Positions 26,597 to 55,965 of a DNA stretch of 64,000 nucleotides are shown here, one piece after another; the stretch's first letter is position 1; each line of letters opens with the position of its first letter. Below the pieces are notes generated by a model. It saw nothing but the letters and a program-made list of their open reading frames with translations, ran no database searches and was not told where the DNA came from. This DNA is from Hormiphora californensis (lineage: Eukaryota; Ctenophora; Tentaculata; Cydippida; Pleurobrachiidae). Where the stretch lies: the NCBI GenBank assembly GCA_020137815.1, contig CM035359.1:2726081-2790080 (forward strand), written 5' to 3'. The translations under genes and the position numbers were made by a program.

Positions 26597-26934
26597 TCTC
26601 TATCTCTCTCCAACTATTTAGACACAATCTCTCAGCTCTCTAACAATATTTACCAACACTGTTGCGTGATCAAGCAGGGGGCTCTAATGGGGGTGTAAAT
26701 ATTTCCCCTTGATTGGTTTTCCAGGGCTTAGTCTTTCACCCAAAAAGACCTGTTACCCTCTCTCTGAGTGTGTGTTGGCTCAATAATAAAGCATTGTCCT
26801 ATAATACCCCCCATTTGCTGGTATGGTAGCTAGTCTTTGATTATATATATGACAGTGCAATTAACGTGCGTGCAGCTGTCACGAGAGAGAAATTCTTTGT
26901 TCAACTAATAATATCATCAGTTTTAGCTATCTAT
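26393..26934. other. Gene-free stretch with (CT)n tract
   Basis: A (CT)n microsatellite occupies 26518-26610. The remainder has no recognisable gene. Confidence 0.6.
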
Positions 26935-26945
26935 TCGTTCTGATG

Positions 26946-27898
26946 GGTACCCGCCCTCCCTGCCGACGGACCTCCCTGCCGACGGGTCGGCAGGGAGGTC
27001 ATTCGGCAGGGAGGGCGGGATATAGGGGTATAATGTCCTACGTGCCGACGAGATTGGGATGAGATCGCCGTCGGCACGTAGGACATTTGACCCCTATATT
27101 CCGCCCTCCCTGCCGAAAACTGACTCCGAGAGAGTATTCGGCAGGGAGGACATTTACCCCTCCTATTCACCCTCTGTACCGACGATCGGCAGGGAGGATA
27201 TTTCACCCCTCCTTTTACCCTCTGTACCGACGATCGGTAGGGAGGGCGTTTCACTCCTTCTGTGAGCTCGAGAATTTGGCCGGCAGGCCAAATACGAAGA
27301 GTTCACTGTGTATTGTTCCTCTGAGTATCGTTAGGGTTAGGGGTTAGGGTTAGGGTTAGGGTTAGGGTTAGGGCGGTGGTTAGGGTGGTGGTTAGGGCGG
27401 TGGTTAGGGTGATGGTTAGGGCGATGGTTTGGGTTATGGTTTCGTCGGCACAGAGGGTGAAAAGGAGGGGTAAATGTCCTCCCTGCCGATCGTCGGTAGT
27501 GAGGCTGAAAAGGAGGGGTAAATGTCCTCCCTGCCGACGGCCCTACTTGCCGATCGTCGGTACAGAGGGTAAAAGGAGGGGTAAAATGTCCTCCCTGCCG
27601 ATCGTCGGTACAGAGGGTAAAAGGAGGGGTAAAATGTCCTCCCTGCCGACCGTCGGCACAGAGGGTAAAAGGAGGGGTAAAATGTCCTCCCTGCCGACGG
27701 CCCTCCCTGCCGATCGGTAGGGAGGTCCGTCGGCAGGGAGGGCAGAAAATAGGGGTATAATGTCCTACGTGCCGACGGCGATCTCATCCCAATTTCGTCG
27801 GCACGTAGGACATTATACCCCCATATCCCGCCCTCCCTGCCGAATGACCTCCCTGCCGACCCGTCGGCAGGGAGGTCCGTCGGCAGGGAGGGGGTGAC
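26946..27898. mobile_element. Fold-back element with telomere-like core
   Basis: The unit is flanked by the 11-bp duplication TCGTTCTGATG (26935-26945 and 27899-27909). Its arms are built from repeated CCCTCCCTGCCGACGG-type units facing their complements, including a hairpin with TAATGTCCTACGTGCCGACG in each arm. Middle blocks GTACAGAGGGTAAAAGGAGG repeat several times on the right and in inverse on the left. The centre holds TTAGGG repeats. Long duplication and repeated arms suit a MULE-like or fold-back non-autonomous element. Translated frames are repeat artefacts. Confidence 0.88.
27331..27444. repeat. Interstitial TTAGGG repeats
   Basis: Six or seven exact TTAGGG units (27331-27373) are followed by degenerate GGTTAGGGNGGT units. 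This is the typical metazoan telomere repeat, here in the spacer of a fold-back element. Confidence 0.92.
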
Positions 27899-27909
27899 TC
27901 GTTCTGATG

Positions 27910-34077
<6,168 letters not shown>

Positions 34078-34177
34078 NNNNNNNNNNNNNNNNNNNNNNN
34101 NNNNNNNNNNNNNNNNNNNNNNNNNNNNNNNNNNNNNNNNNNNNNNNNNNNNNNNNNNNNNNNNNNNNNNNNNNNNN
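34078..34177. other. Assembly gap of 100 Ns
   Basis: Exactly 100 undetermined bases, the standard placeholder for a gap of unknown size. The gap lies after a long CT tract and is followed by an implausible poly-G run (34197-34232) and another CT tract. Confidence 1.
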
Positions 34178-34193
34178 TTTTTTTTCCTCCAAA

Positions 34194-34234
<41 letters not shown>

Positions 34235-34240
34235 TCGCTT

Positions 34241-34284
<44 letters not shown>

Positions 34285-34409
34285 TCTCTCTCTTCTCTTC
34301 TTTTCCTCTTTCTCCCTCTCTCTCTCTCCCTTCACATTTTTGTCGTTCCTCTGATATGCTTGTGCCCCCTTGCATGATACACAATTTAGTACAGTGCTAT
34401 GTGTTTCAG

Positions 34410-43815
<9,406 letters not shown>

Positions 43816-44410
43816 AGAGGATGTATCCCTCAACGTACGATAGATCAAGTGAATACTGCCAAACATGGAAGAGGAGATGTGGAGTAAGCTGGGTTACAAT
43901 TACTCGACAAAGAAGCTGAGTGGAAAAGACTGAAATTAAATTGAAAGACAGAAATTATAATTCCGAGAGACGATTATAAGCTGTTGTTTTGTTTGAATGT
44001 GCGTGTGTGTAATTATGTTGAGAGGGGATGTGCTACAAGGGTTTGAACAGTTTAATAATAGACTCAGAGAGGGAATGAAAGGTTGGGGTTTAAAGAGAAC
44101 GGTTTTAGTAATTGATCGGCTGATGGAAAGTAAAACTGTAAGCTCTATAACGACTGAAGCTGAGTCTAGTGAGACTAAGAGAGTGAATGAGTAAGAGAAA
44201 GAGAAATAGTTATTGTTGACGATTTGTATTAACTGGCCCCTTTATATACATCTGTGTTATGTTTTAATAATGGTTCTACGCTGCCAATTGACTTGTATTT
44301 AATTTGTTTCCGCTTTTTGACAGGTTTTGAAAAGAACACAGAGACGTCACAAATTGAAGAAATGCGATGCGCGTATTTTATTTGCGCGTAACTCAAACGC
44401 GCGGCGCGTA
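43816..44410. other. 3' flank of the kinesin gene
   Basis: This begins just after the stop codon and presumably includes the 3' untranslated region. No AATAAA within the first 300 bp is certain. No other gene is seen. Confidence 0.5.
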
Positions 44411-44480
44411 AATAGGCCAATCCAAGTTTTAAAATTTTTATTTGGGCGAGCACTTTTTGAAAAGATCTCATCTCCGCGGT

Positions 44481-44616
44481 TTAAAGTGTAAGCGAAACAA
44501 CAACGAACTGGCTGCGCGTCCCGCAACGTTGCGCATGTGAATCTCTCCGGTGAGATCGTTATGCAAAACGAATGCGCGACGCACAACCAGTTCGTTGTTG
44601 TTTCGCTTTCACTTTA
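44481..44616. mobile_element. Small hairpin element
   Basis: Arms of about 40 bp (AGCGAAACAACAACGAACTG facing its complement) enclose a 55-bp loop with GCGCATGTGAATCTCTCCGG. It directly abuts the next hairpin. Confidence 0.8.
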
Positions 44617-44886
44617 AAGTCGAATTTTTTAATCAAGGGACAGGGGCCGCGCATTCAGAGAGGTCGCGCGGCGTTGCATTTGCGCGTGACAATCGAGATC
44701 AAGTTCCTGGCAATCTTAAGACTTGAACCCGGAAGCGTTGGAAAGATAATTTTAAGACCTTTTCAACGCAACCAAGATCAAGTCTTTATCTTATCAGGAA
44801 GAGGAGATATGAGCAAAAACATTTAGCACGCGCAAAAAGACTTTGTAAATGCGCGGCCCCCTGTCCCTTGATTAAAAAATTCGACT
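44617..44886. mobile_element. Hairpin element, AGTCGAATTTTTTAATC family
   Basis: The ends read AGTCGAATTTTTTAATCAAG and its complement, continuing into GGGACAGGGGCCGCGCATT. The interior contains CAAGTCTTTATCTTATCAGG at 44779-44798, the motif shared with other hairpins in the window. Confidence 0.85.
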
Positions 44887-44903
44887 ATAATAAACCTGTT
44901 TAA

Positions 44904-45136
44904 AGTCGGATTTTTTAATCAAGGGACAGGGGGGTCTTTTTGACCTTATTTCAAACGCGCATATCTCCGGTTCCTGATGAGATAGAGACTTGAAATTTGG
45001 AGGTTGGGAAGATCATGCCAAGTTCTTTATAACCTCCCAATTTCATCATGTCTTTATCTTATCAGGAACCGGAGATATGCGCGTTTGAAATAACGTCAAA
45101 AAGACCCCCCTGTCCCTTGATTAAAAAATTCGACTA
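44904..45136. mobile_element. Second AGTCGRATTTTTTAATC hairpin
   Basis: The ends match those of the preceding element (one base differs), but the arms then diverge to GGGGGTCTTTTTGACCTTAT and a TTTCAAACGCGCATATCTCC stretch. The loop side has CCTGATGAGATAGAGACTTG and its partner TCTTTATCTTATCAGG. The two elements share ends but carry different arms. Confidence 0.88.
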
Positions 45137-46020
45137 TAGTTGGCATGCGCTGCAGACCCCAAGTGCGCGCGTTTTCCACGGCTTCTAGGAGGGCCTGTAG
45201 CATAGGCCAACCTGTTTAGTAAACCTGAAACCGACGAAGATAAGTCCTTGTTGCCGATTCATGTTTCGTGTACGTCTCTTCTCCGCGGTTTAGTAAACCT
45301 GAAACCGACGAAGATAAGTCCTTGTTGCCGATTCGTGTACGTCTGCGGAATGCCTTGGGGCTTGGGATCTGTTCGATTCGGCCCGAGAGTTGAAATCAGT
45401 GAAAACTTATGATTTTTGTTGTTGAAAAGTGATGCCAATCGGTGTTGGATGGAATCTGTCAAGTGTCAGGCCAATGTTCTGACAGATTCCGCCTGGTTGG
45501 TCACCCTGGATAGTCCACAAATCGCTGGGGATCACATGACCTAGCTACTGTGTGCCTTGTGGTTGTCTGTTTTGGGTTTTTGGTCGCATTTGAAAGAAAT
45601 TAGATATCCAAAAGTCAAAACCATTTGATTCACTTCTGGAATAATTCAAGTTCCCGTTCGAGATATAAGACATATTCATTCCAGTCATAAAATTTAACTC
45701 TGAGATACTCATTACGCTCCAGTTACAGATTTGGAACCGGGTGTCAGTTTCCTGATGGGAGATTCCTGATGGGAGATTCCCGATGAACCATGCTGCGCGT
45801 CATCATTTACAATGCATGACTAAATTTCGAGCTAGAATGAATGGGGAGTTGAGCAGCATTCATTGTCAGCAGTGTGCAAAAATTCGTGCATCAGGAAACT
45901 GACGCCCGGTTTCAAATCTGTAACTGGTCCCTAACCGTACTAAATTTTAGCGCTCTACGGTATCAGGAACTGTGTGTAACTGCCTAAAGTAAACCAAAAG
46001 CCAAAAAGGCCCTCATTTTA

Positions 46021-46192
46021 GTTTTGTATATTTTTCACCACCTGATAAGATAGAGACTTTGAATTCGGATGTTAGGATAACCTCGATATGGTCTTGCTTA
46101 CATACATTTATCAGCGGGTGGGATGCTCGGGGAAAGGATCTTACCCGGTAAATCGGGGTGCTCGATAAATCGGGGTCCGACTGTATCACAAG
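46021..46192. mobile_element. Short hairpin plus pogo-like terminal remnant
   Basis: A small hairpin at 46038-46121 holds CCTGATAAGATAGAGACTT and an inverse half. It runs into GGTAAATCGGGGTGCTCGAT and AAATCGGGGTCCGACTGTA, whose complement begins TACAGTCGGACCCCGATTTA, a pattern like the ends of pogo/Tigger elements. Similar tails occur near 49470-49515, 54990-55022 and 62405-62450. Confidence 0.5.
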
Positions 46193-46905
46193 AGTGTGGG
46201 CCTTTAATATTGGGGGGGGGGGGGGGGGGAGTTTTAGGTTTGTTGTTATTCTTCAGTTAAATTACAGTTAAATTTTAGGCCATATCAGTGAAGCTATAGT
46301 ATAGGTTACTTGAATGGGTTTCAGGAAAAATAGAAGTTAAACACCGGGGGGGGGCCCAGTGCCCCGATCTTGCAAATACCCAAAAGGTTAATGGTGCCTA
46401 TTTGGCAGCAATTTGGACATCTGGAAGCAATTTCATGTAACTGTCGACCTTTTTTTAGGGAAAGAAGCAACCGCGGAAGCAAAATCTCCGCAAATAAGGC
46501 AGATATCATTGCTTCCACATTGCTTCCTGCCAAACTGAGACATAAATCAATCATTTCAGGAAGCAATTTCACGATTTTAAGGAAGCAATATGGAAAATTA
46601 TACGTCCTATTTTTTGAAGATTTTGAAAATCGGGGCACTGGGGGGGGGGGGATGATTACCATGATGCTAATGTATTTGTTTACTTTGTGATATCTCGAGT
46701 GGTTTATACCTGATCAAACTCTGAACACCCTCCACACCCGTATCTTAACTGTTAGAGAGAGAGGGAGAGGAGATATACTGCCAATACTTCTTAGAAAATC
46801 TAAGTAGTTTAATAATACTAAGAAGCTGAATTTCGGTGGGAGATATTATTGTCAAGAGATTAATGATTATAATGTCTGAGAGAAATTTCTTGGATGAAAT
46901 TCTTC
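46185..46905. repeat. Duplicated segment, copy A
   Basis: This segment matches 49496-50735 block by block (for example ATGGGTTTCAGGAA, TCTCGAGTGGTTTAT, TGATCAAACTCTGAACA, ACTGCCAATACTTCTTAGAA, GAAATTTCTTGGATGAAATT). It carries its own insertion (46347-46650) with ends CCAGTGCCCCGAT and complement. It shows the empty site for the fold-back in copy B. Confidence 0.85.
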
Positions 46906-46916
46906 TTGAAACCCCG

Positions 46917-47561
46917 ATTGCATCACTTTCCGACAGCCGAAGAGAAGCTGCCGAAGAGAGAAAGGGGGTAACCGTATGAAGAGTTAATCGCGATGAGTCT
47001 CATTCACATTGGGTTCGATCATTTGCCCCCTTATATTATATTATAAGGGGCCTGCAACGTATGCCAAGCGCTAAAGTACACCCCAAACTACTATGTCCCT
47101 CACTCGGGTTTTGTAAAATTTCCCACGGTCATAACTCCACTCCCTGATGAGATAGAGACTTGAAATTTGTTTTGTAAGAAGAACTCGACATGATCTCCTC
47201 ACAAAACAAATTTCAAGTCTCTATCTTATCAGGGGGTGGAGCTATGGCCGTCTAAAATCCGGTCGCGCGCAGCAAGGGACATAGTAGTTTGGGGGGACCT
47301 TTAGTAGGAGACACTAGCGTGGTACGCGCAAAAAAATGCGTGCCACACACCTGTTATTTAAGGTATGTGGCGCGCATTTTTTTGCGCGTACCACGCTAGT
47401 GTCTTTTTTTTATTCACTAACCCCAACACCGATTGGCATCACTTTCCAACAGCCGAAGAGAAGCTGCCGAAGAGAGAAAGGGGGTAACCGTAAGGGGGTA
47501 ACCGTATGAAGAGTTAATCGCGATGAGTCTCATTCACATTGGGTTCGATCATTTGCCCCCG
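46917..47561. repeat. 115-bp direct repeats around two hairpins
   Basis: The block GATTGCATCACTTTCCGACA to TTCGATCATTTGCCCCC (46917-47032) recurs at 47433-47561, where a 12-base internal duplication of AAGGGGGTAACCGT has occurred. Between the two copies are two hairpin elements. Confidence 0.88.
47081..47295. mobile_element. Hairpin element with shared core motif
   Basis: The arms (CCCCAAACTACTATGTCCCT facing its complement) are about 90 bp. The inner stem is CCTGATGAGATAGAGACTTG with AAATTTGTTTTGT against its inverse. The loop GAACTCGACATGATCTCC resembles that of the hairpins at 44904 and 46038. Confidence 0.88.
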
Positions 47562-48169
47562 GTGTTGGGGTTAGTAATAAATAAATCTTAAAATCACTCA
47601 CTCAAATAAACAATAAATATTATAAATAAAAAGTCAGTCAGTAAAATCACACATTGCAATGGGTGGTGGAGTCGTGAACTTTTTCCTCGTGCCCCTGAGT
47701 GAGACCAGAGTACTTCTGAGGAGACAGAATCGTATCCGCGTTCTCAGGAAATTAATCACTTCAGCGTATTTGTCCTTGTGTTTGGTAGAGATGCGTGAAG
47801 CGAGCTTTTTGATTAGTCGTTCTGCCTCTGGTCCGGAACCTCCGGAAGTGGCCATAACAAACGGGGTGAAAGCCCCTCTCTCAGATTCTCTGATTCGTTG
47901 TTGGTAATCACGTTTCTTCCGACTTTCATTCATTTTGTACAGAGATTTTGGGTCTTTTCCTCTGTAACTGGGTGCAGTAGGATGAAACACTGCAACGTCC
48001 ACGTGGGCCCCCTGTAGTCCTCGCCACAACCCAATGGCATACACGTCACTGCGAGCATCAGGTGCTGTATTGACACTTCGGGGGTAGTCATCTGGGTTAA
48101 CTGGCTGCAACACTTTCTCAATTTCAACACCCTTGTATCCTGCATGAGACACGCTAGTGTCTCCTACTA
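47302..48169. mobile_element. Composite element around retroelement fragment
   Basis: A perfect 20-bp inverted pair, TAGTAGGAGACACTAGCGTG at 47302 and its complement at 48150-48169, encloses a hairpin (47309-47404), one of the 115-bp repeats and the fragmentary gene on the minus strand. This could be capture of a gene piece by a fold-back element, or chance nesting. Confidence 0.5.
47634..48145 (-). pseudogene. Retroelement-associated nuclease-like domain fragment
   Basis: The open frame reads, from about 48145 down, VSHAGYKGVEIEKVLQPVN, then RSDVYAIGLWRG, AHVDVAVFHP, KKRDYQQRIRESERGAFTPF, and ends LRTRIRFCLLRSTLVSLRG. I recognise this as a widespread C-terminal piece of invertebrate retroelement-type proteins. 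The D...xDVxV pattern followed by a lysine/arginine-rich helix and GxFTPxV suggests a restriction-endonuclease-like fold, which is inference. No reverse transcriptase accompanies it. Sequence upstream of about 48145 in the frame is repeat DNA. It is a stranded fragment, not a working gene. Confidence 0.55.
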
Positions 48170-48252
48170 CGCTACACGTTAACATGTGATAAACGCGCAA
48201 AACAATTACGCGCACGACTTTGGGGGGGTGAACAGTTGAAAAAAAATGGACT

Positions 48253-48610
48253 TTAGGCCAACCCAAGTTTTAAAATTTTTATTATTTAGGCGAGCACTTT
48301 TTTAAAAGATCTCTTCTCCGCGATTTAGTAAACCCGAAACCGACGAAGATAAGTCCTTGTTGCCGATTCATGTTTCGTGTACGTCTGCGGAATGCCTTGA
48401 GATCTGTTGGATTCGGCCTGAGAGTTGAAATCAGTGAAAACTTTTGTTTTTTGTTGTTGAAAAGTGATGCCAATCGGCCTGTTGGATGGAATCTGTCAAG
48501 TGTCAGGCCAATGTTCTGACAGATACCGCCTGGTTGGTCCACAAATCGCTGGGGATCACATGACTTAGCCACTGTGTGCCTTTTGGTTGTCCGTTTTGGG
48601 GTTTCTTGGC
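48253..48610. repeat. Dispersed repeat, uninterrupted copy
   Basis: Matches 44411-44480 plus 45285-45600 on the same strand. It contains GCGAGCACTTTTTTAAAAGA, GACGAAGATAAGTCCTTGTT, and AATGTTCTGACAGATACCGC blocks. No gene. Confidence 0.85.
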
Positions 48611-48699
48611 AGTGAAAAGTTTGGTTGGTTCTTCAAATTAGCAGGCGTTCAGTTATGAACGCCTGTTGAAATTGAGAGACGCGCCACACTAAGCAAATG

Positions 48700-49445
48700 C
48701 TGGCCCGCGGGGTAATGTGGCGCGGGGTAATGTGGCCCATGTATGGGGCAAAGTGGCCCTAGTAATAACATGTGGTCACGTGACTTTTTCTCCAGCGGAG
48801 ACCTGCTCGTTCTGTTCCGAATTTTCACTTTAAAACTGCTGTCATTTCTGTTTGGGTTGGCCGATTTTAATTTTGCAAAAACTGCCAGTTAGGCTTTATA
48901 ATTCTCTAAAACGTGGTATTAAAATTTTGAAGAAATCGGCAATTTTTTGTCTTAATTGTCAATATATGAAATCGGGGCAAAGTGGTCCGGTCTGGGGCAA
49001 AGTGGTCCACCTCTAGGACCAATGAAATGGCGCCTGCAATACCACGTGACATTGGAATGCACTGGGGCAAAGTGGTCCAGAACAAAAATGTAGTCCAGAC
49101 GGTCAAATTAGGGGCAAAGTGGCCCATGTTCCGGTGCAGAACATGGGCCACTTTGCCCCTAATTTGATCGTTTCGTCTAACAACACCAGGCACGTGATAA
49201 AATCGAGCAATGCTATTGGCTTGGGCCACTTTGCCCCAGTGCAAGTTTTCCAAAAAAAAGCCCCACCAAACTATTTGAATTGATTAATTAACCCATTAAA
49301 TAAAACTTGCAGATTTAAAAATTTAGCTCGGCTGAAAGGAAAACGTTTCATTGGATAGCCTATATATTTTTTTTCTTCCTGCTGTATAAATTGCATATTT
49401 TAGAACCTAAAACGTTAAAAATGGGCCACTTTTGCCCCAGCTTAC
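48700..49445. repeat. GGGGCAAAGTGG fold-back repeats
   Basis: GGGGCAAAGTGG(T/C)CC occurs five times on the plus strand (about 48738, 48974, 48994, 49062, 49112) and three times in inverse (about 49143, 49222, 49418, the last with one extra T). The closest pair forms a hairpin at 49112-49165 with ATGTTCCGGTGCAGAACAT in its loop. Confidence 0.88.
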
Positions 49446-49495
49446 CCGGTGGAGCTACGGAGTTTTACTGCCGGTAAATCGGGGTTCTGGTAAAT

Positions 49496-50735
49496 TGGGG
49501 TCCGGCTGTATCAGTTATCACAAAACCTAAGTGTGGGACTTACTATTTGAAGGGGGGTTTCGGTTTTGTTGTTATTTTCAGTCGAATATTGAATTTAGGC
49601 TGGAGAAAGCTCGACCATATATCAGCGAAGCTAGTGTTGGTGAATAGAATGGGTTTCAGGAATAATTGAAGTGATGTTATTTTATGCCAAAAGGTCTGAT
49701 TTTGAAGTTGTTTACTTTGTGAAATCTCGAGTGGTTTATTAGTAGAGTCGATAGCTACATCGACCTCTCCCAATTGTTCCAGTTTTTGTCACATCTGTTT
49801 GGAGCCTCGACACGACCTCTAAACAGGTGTTACTTTTTCACAAACTGTTTTCATCTTGGTGTAATCAGCAGTTGAAATGTTGTTAATCATAACAAAAACC
49901 TAACTATTTTTTTTCAACTTGGGGTAAAACCATGGGTGTCAAAAGTTAGGTCTAGGTCCCCTGAGTAACCATCCGGAGACTCTAAGAGATATTTCAAGCC
50001 GTTCTCCTGTAATCATTAATCCCGGTAGAGCACATATTTGAGTATGGACGTACGTGCAATTGCCTACAACCTCAACTTTAATGTATAACGTTAATGTGCG
50101 TCTCTCTCTTTTCTCCCCCTTGAGAAAGAGTTATCTCGCGCGGCGCAACCGCACGTGCGGTTTTTCCAGAGAGAGTGAGAGACATACAATAACATGTAAA
50201 CAGCCTGCCAGCGCTCACGTACGTCCGCATTGTATTTTTTTCTCCACCGGGATTAATGATTACGGGAGAACGGCTTGAAATATCTCTTAGAGTCTCCGGA
50301 TGGTTACTCAGGGGACCTAGACCTAACTTTTGACACCCATGGTTTTACCCCAAGTTGAAAAAAAATAGTTAGGTTTTTGTTATGATCAGCAACATTTCAA
50401 ATGCTGATTACACCAAGATGAAAACAGTTTGTGAAAAAGTAACACCTGTTTAGGGGTCGTGTCGAGGCTCCAAACAGATGTGACAAAAACTGGAACAATT
50501 GGGAGAGGTCGATGTAGTTATCGACTCTACTATATATCTGATCAAACTCTGAACAACGCGAGCTCACCATGGCAGGGGAAAGAAAGAGAGAGATGAGATA
50601 AATACTGCCAATACTTCTTAGAATGACTAAGTAGTTTAATAATATTAAGAAGCTCAATTTAGGTGGGAGATATTATTGTCGAGAGATGTCTGAGAGAAAT
50701 TTCTTGGATGAAATTCTTCTTGAAGTCGAAATTTG
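49496..50735. repeat. Duplicated segment, copy B
   Basis: Homologous to 46185-46905, but interrupted by a fold-back of about 0.8 kb. It ends with GAAATTTCTTGGATGAAATT and a CTTCTTGAA block. Confidence 0.85.
49741..50532. mobile_element. 0.8-kb fold-back element
   Basis: The ends TAGTAGAGTCGATA and its complement, with arms of about 290 bp, are near-perfect inverse copies. The centre (about 50030-50240) has no gene. Comparison with copy A gives the unoccupied site and a 3-bp TAT duplication (TAT before, TAT after). No transposase is encoded. Confidence 0.92.
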
Positions 50736-50739
50736 ATTC

Positions 50740-54530
<3,791 letters not shown>

Positions 54531-54532
54531 AT

Positions 54533-54795
54533 GACTAAACCTACTATTTGCCAACTAAACCTACTATTTGCCAACTAAACCTACTATTTGCCAACTAAAC
54601 CTACTATTTGCCAAGTAAACCTACTATATTTGCCAACTAAACCTACTATATTTGCCAACTAAACCTACTATTTACCAACTAAACCTACTATTTGCCAAGT
54701 AAACCTACTATATTTGCCATGACTAAACCTACTATTTGCCAAGTAAACCTACTATATTTGCCAACTAAACCTACTATTTGTCAACTAAACCTATT
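54533..54795. repeat. 20-bp minisatellite
   Basis: About thirteen copies of CCAACTAAACCTACTATTTG, with variants CCAAGTAAAC and an inserted TAT. The short unit and absence of spacers rule out a CRISPR array. Confidence 0.95.
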
Positions 54796-55428
54796 TGAGT
54801 CGTGTTATTATTTTACCACTCTATTGTCCAATTCATTTCTATTCTTAGATTGTAGCCTCACATATTGTATCAACACACATATTCTATTTGTGCTAATAAC
54901 ACAATGAACCAATAGATATTGTACAGACCCCTATTTATCAGTCCCTATTTACCCTATAAACAGTTCACCCCGTTTCACGCTGATATCGGCCCCGGGCAGT
55001 GGGCATCGGTGTTCGACTGTATCATGACTGCTAGCTTTGTAAATTCTAGCCCATTCAATATTCATGATACAATTATGCCCCTTGCTCAAACCTCCCTGAT
55101 ACAATGCCTTGCTCGAACCTCCCTGATTAGATACAATACCTTGTTCGAACCTCTCTCAACGGAGCGTGCATGGATTCTTTGCACTAAAAGTATGTACGCG
55201 GATAATTTTTGGTGGTTCACGAGGGTATTGTTCTCCTTGGATCTTTTCTTCTTAAATCTCAACCTGGATCTGAGTTTTCATGTTCTCTTTGATCTCTCTC
55301 TCTTTCAAACACTCCCTTTGAATAGTTCTCTCTGTCTCTTTCTTCTCTCCCAGTTTCTTCATTTTTTCTCTCTCTTTCTCTCTCTCTTAGTACATAGCTA
55401 ATGACAGTAATCATGAGTGCTGTAAAGA

Positions 55429-55493
<65 letters not shown>

Positions 55494-55727
55494 TAGAGAC
55501 GAGAGGAGAGAGGAGAGGAGAGTAGAGAGAGCAGAGAGGAGAGAGAGAGAGGAGAGAGGAGGAGAGAGAGGAGAGAGAGAGAGAGAGAGGGAGGAGAGAG
55601 AGAGATAGAGAGAGAGAGAGGAGAGGAGAGAGAGAAGAGAAGAGAAAGAAGAAGAGATAGGAGAGGAGAGAGAGAGAGAAGAGGAGAGAGAGAGAGATAG
55701 AGAGAGAGATGCAGCAACAAGAGAAGA
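54796..55727. other. Gene-free stretch, long (GA)n tract
   Basis: No gene is recognised. The pogo-like tail near 54990-55022 and three diverged copies of CCTTGCTCGAACCTCCCTGA (55080-55160) precede GA-rich sequence at 55433-55712. Confidence 0.55.
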
Positions 55728-55810
55728 TTGGTAAGAAGATCACAGACAGGAAGACCAAGTAAAGCTAGTAAAGCAGAAAAAAAGGAGTTGAGTGTGGTTT
55801 CAATTTACTC

Positions 55811-55846
55811 TCTCTCTCTCTCCTCTCTCTCTCTCTCATATCTCTC

Positions 55847-55879
<33 letters not shown>

Positions 55880-55960
55880 CATCATCGTCTCTCATCGTCT
55901 CTCTCTCTCTCTCCTCTCTCTCTTCTCTCTCTTCTCTCTCTCTCTTCTCTCTCTCTCTCT
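55811..55960. repeat. CT-rich microsatellite at LINE 5' edge
   Basis: A CT tract of about 150 bp abuts the first recognisable LINE codons. It may mark the 5' truncation or insertion point. Confidence 0.9.
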
Positions 55961-55965
55961 AATCA

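Larger units (their letters stand above)
44411..45600. repeat. Dispersed repeat copy split by hairpin elements
   Basis: The beginning (44411-44480, AGGCCAATCCAAGTTTTAAA to CTCCGCGG) and the end (from about 45285, GTTTAGTAAACCTGAAACCG onward to 45600) match consecutive parts of the single uninterrupted copy at 48253-48610. Between them lie three hairpin elements and a partial duplication of the second part (45217-45285). Confidence 0.75.

Noticed and set aside
27376-27787. Two 114-117 residue frames in opposite directions
   Set aside because: They are translations of TTAGGG-like and GTACAGAGGG repeats of a fold-back element.
46321-46690. Overlapping opposite-strand frames of 106 and 113 residues
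   Set aside because: They lie in a small insertion with CCAGTGCCCCGAT ends and match nothing recognisable.
54533-54795. CRISPR-like array
   Set aside because: The 20-bp unit is continuous with no unique spacers, the host is eukaryotic, and no cas gene is present.
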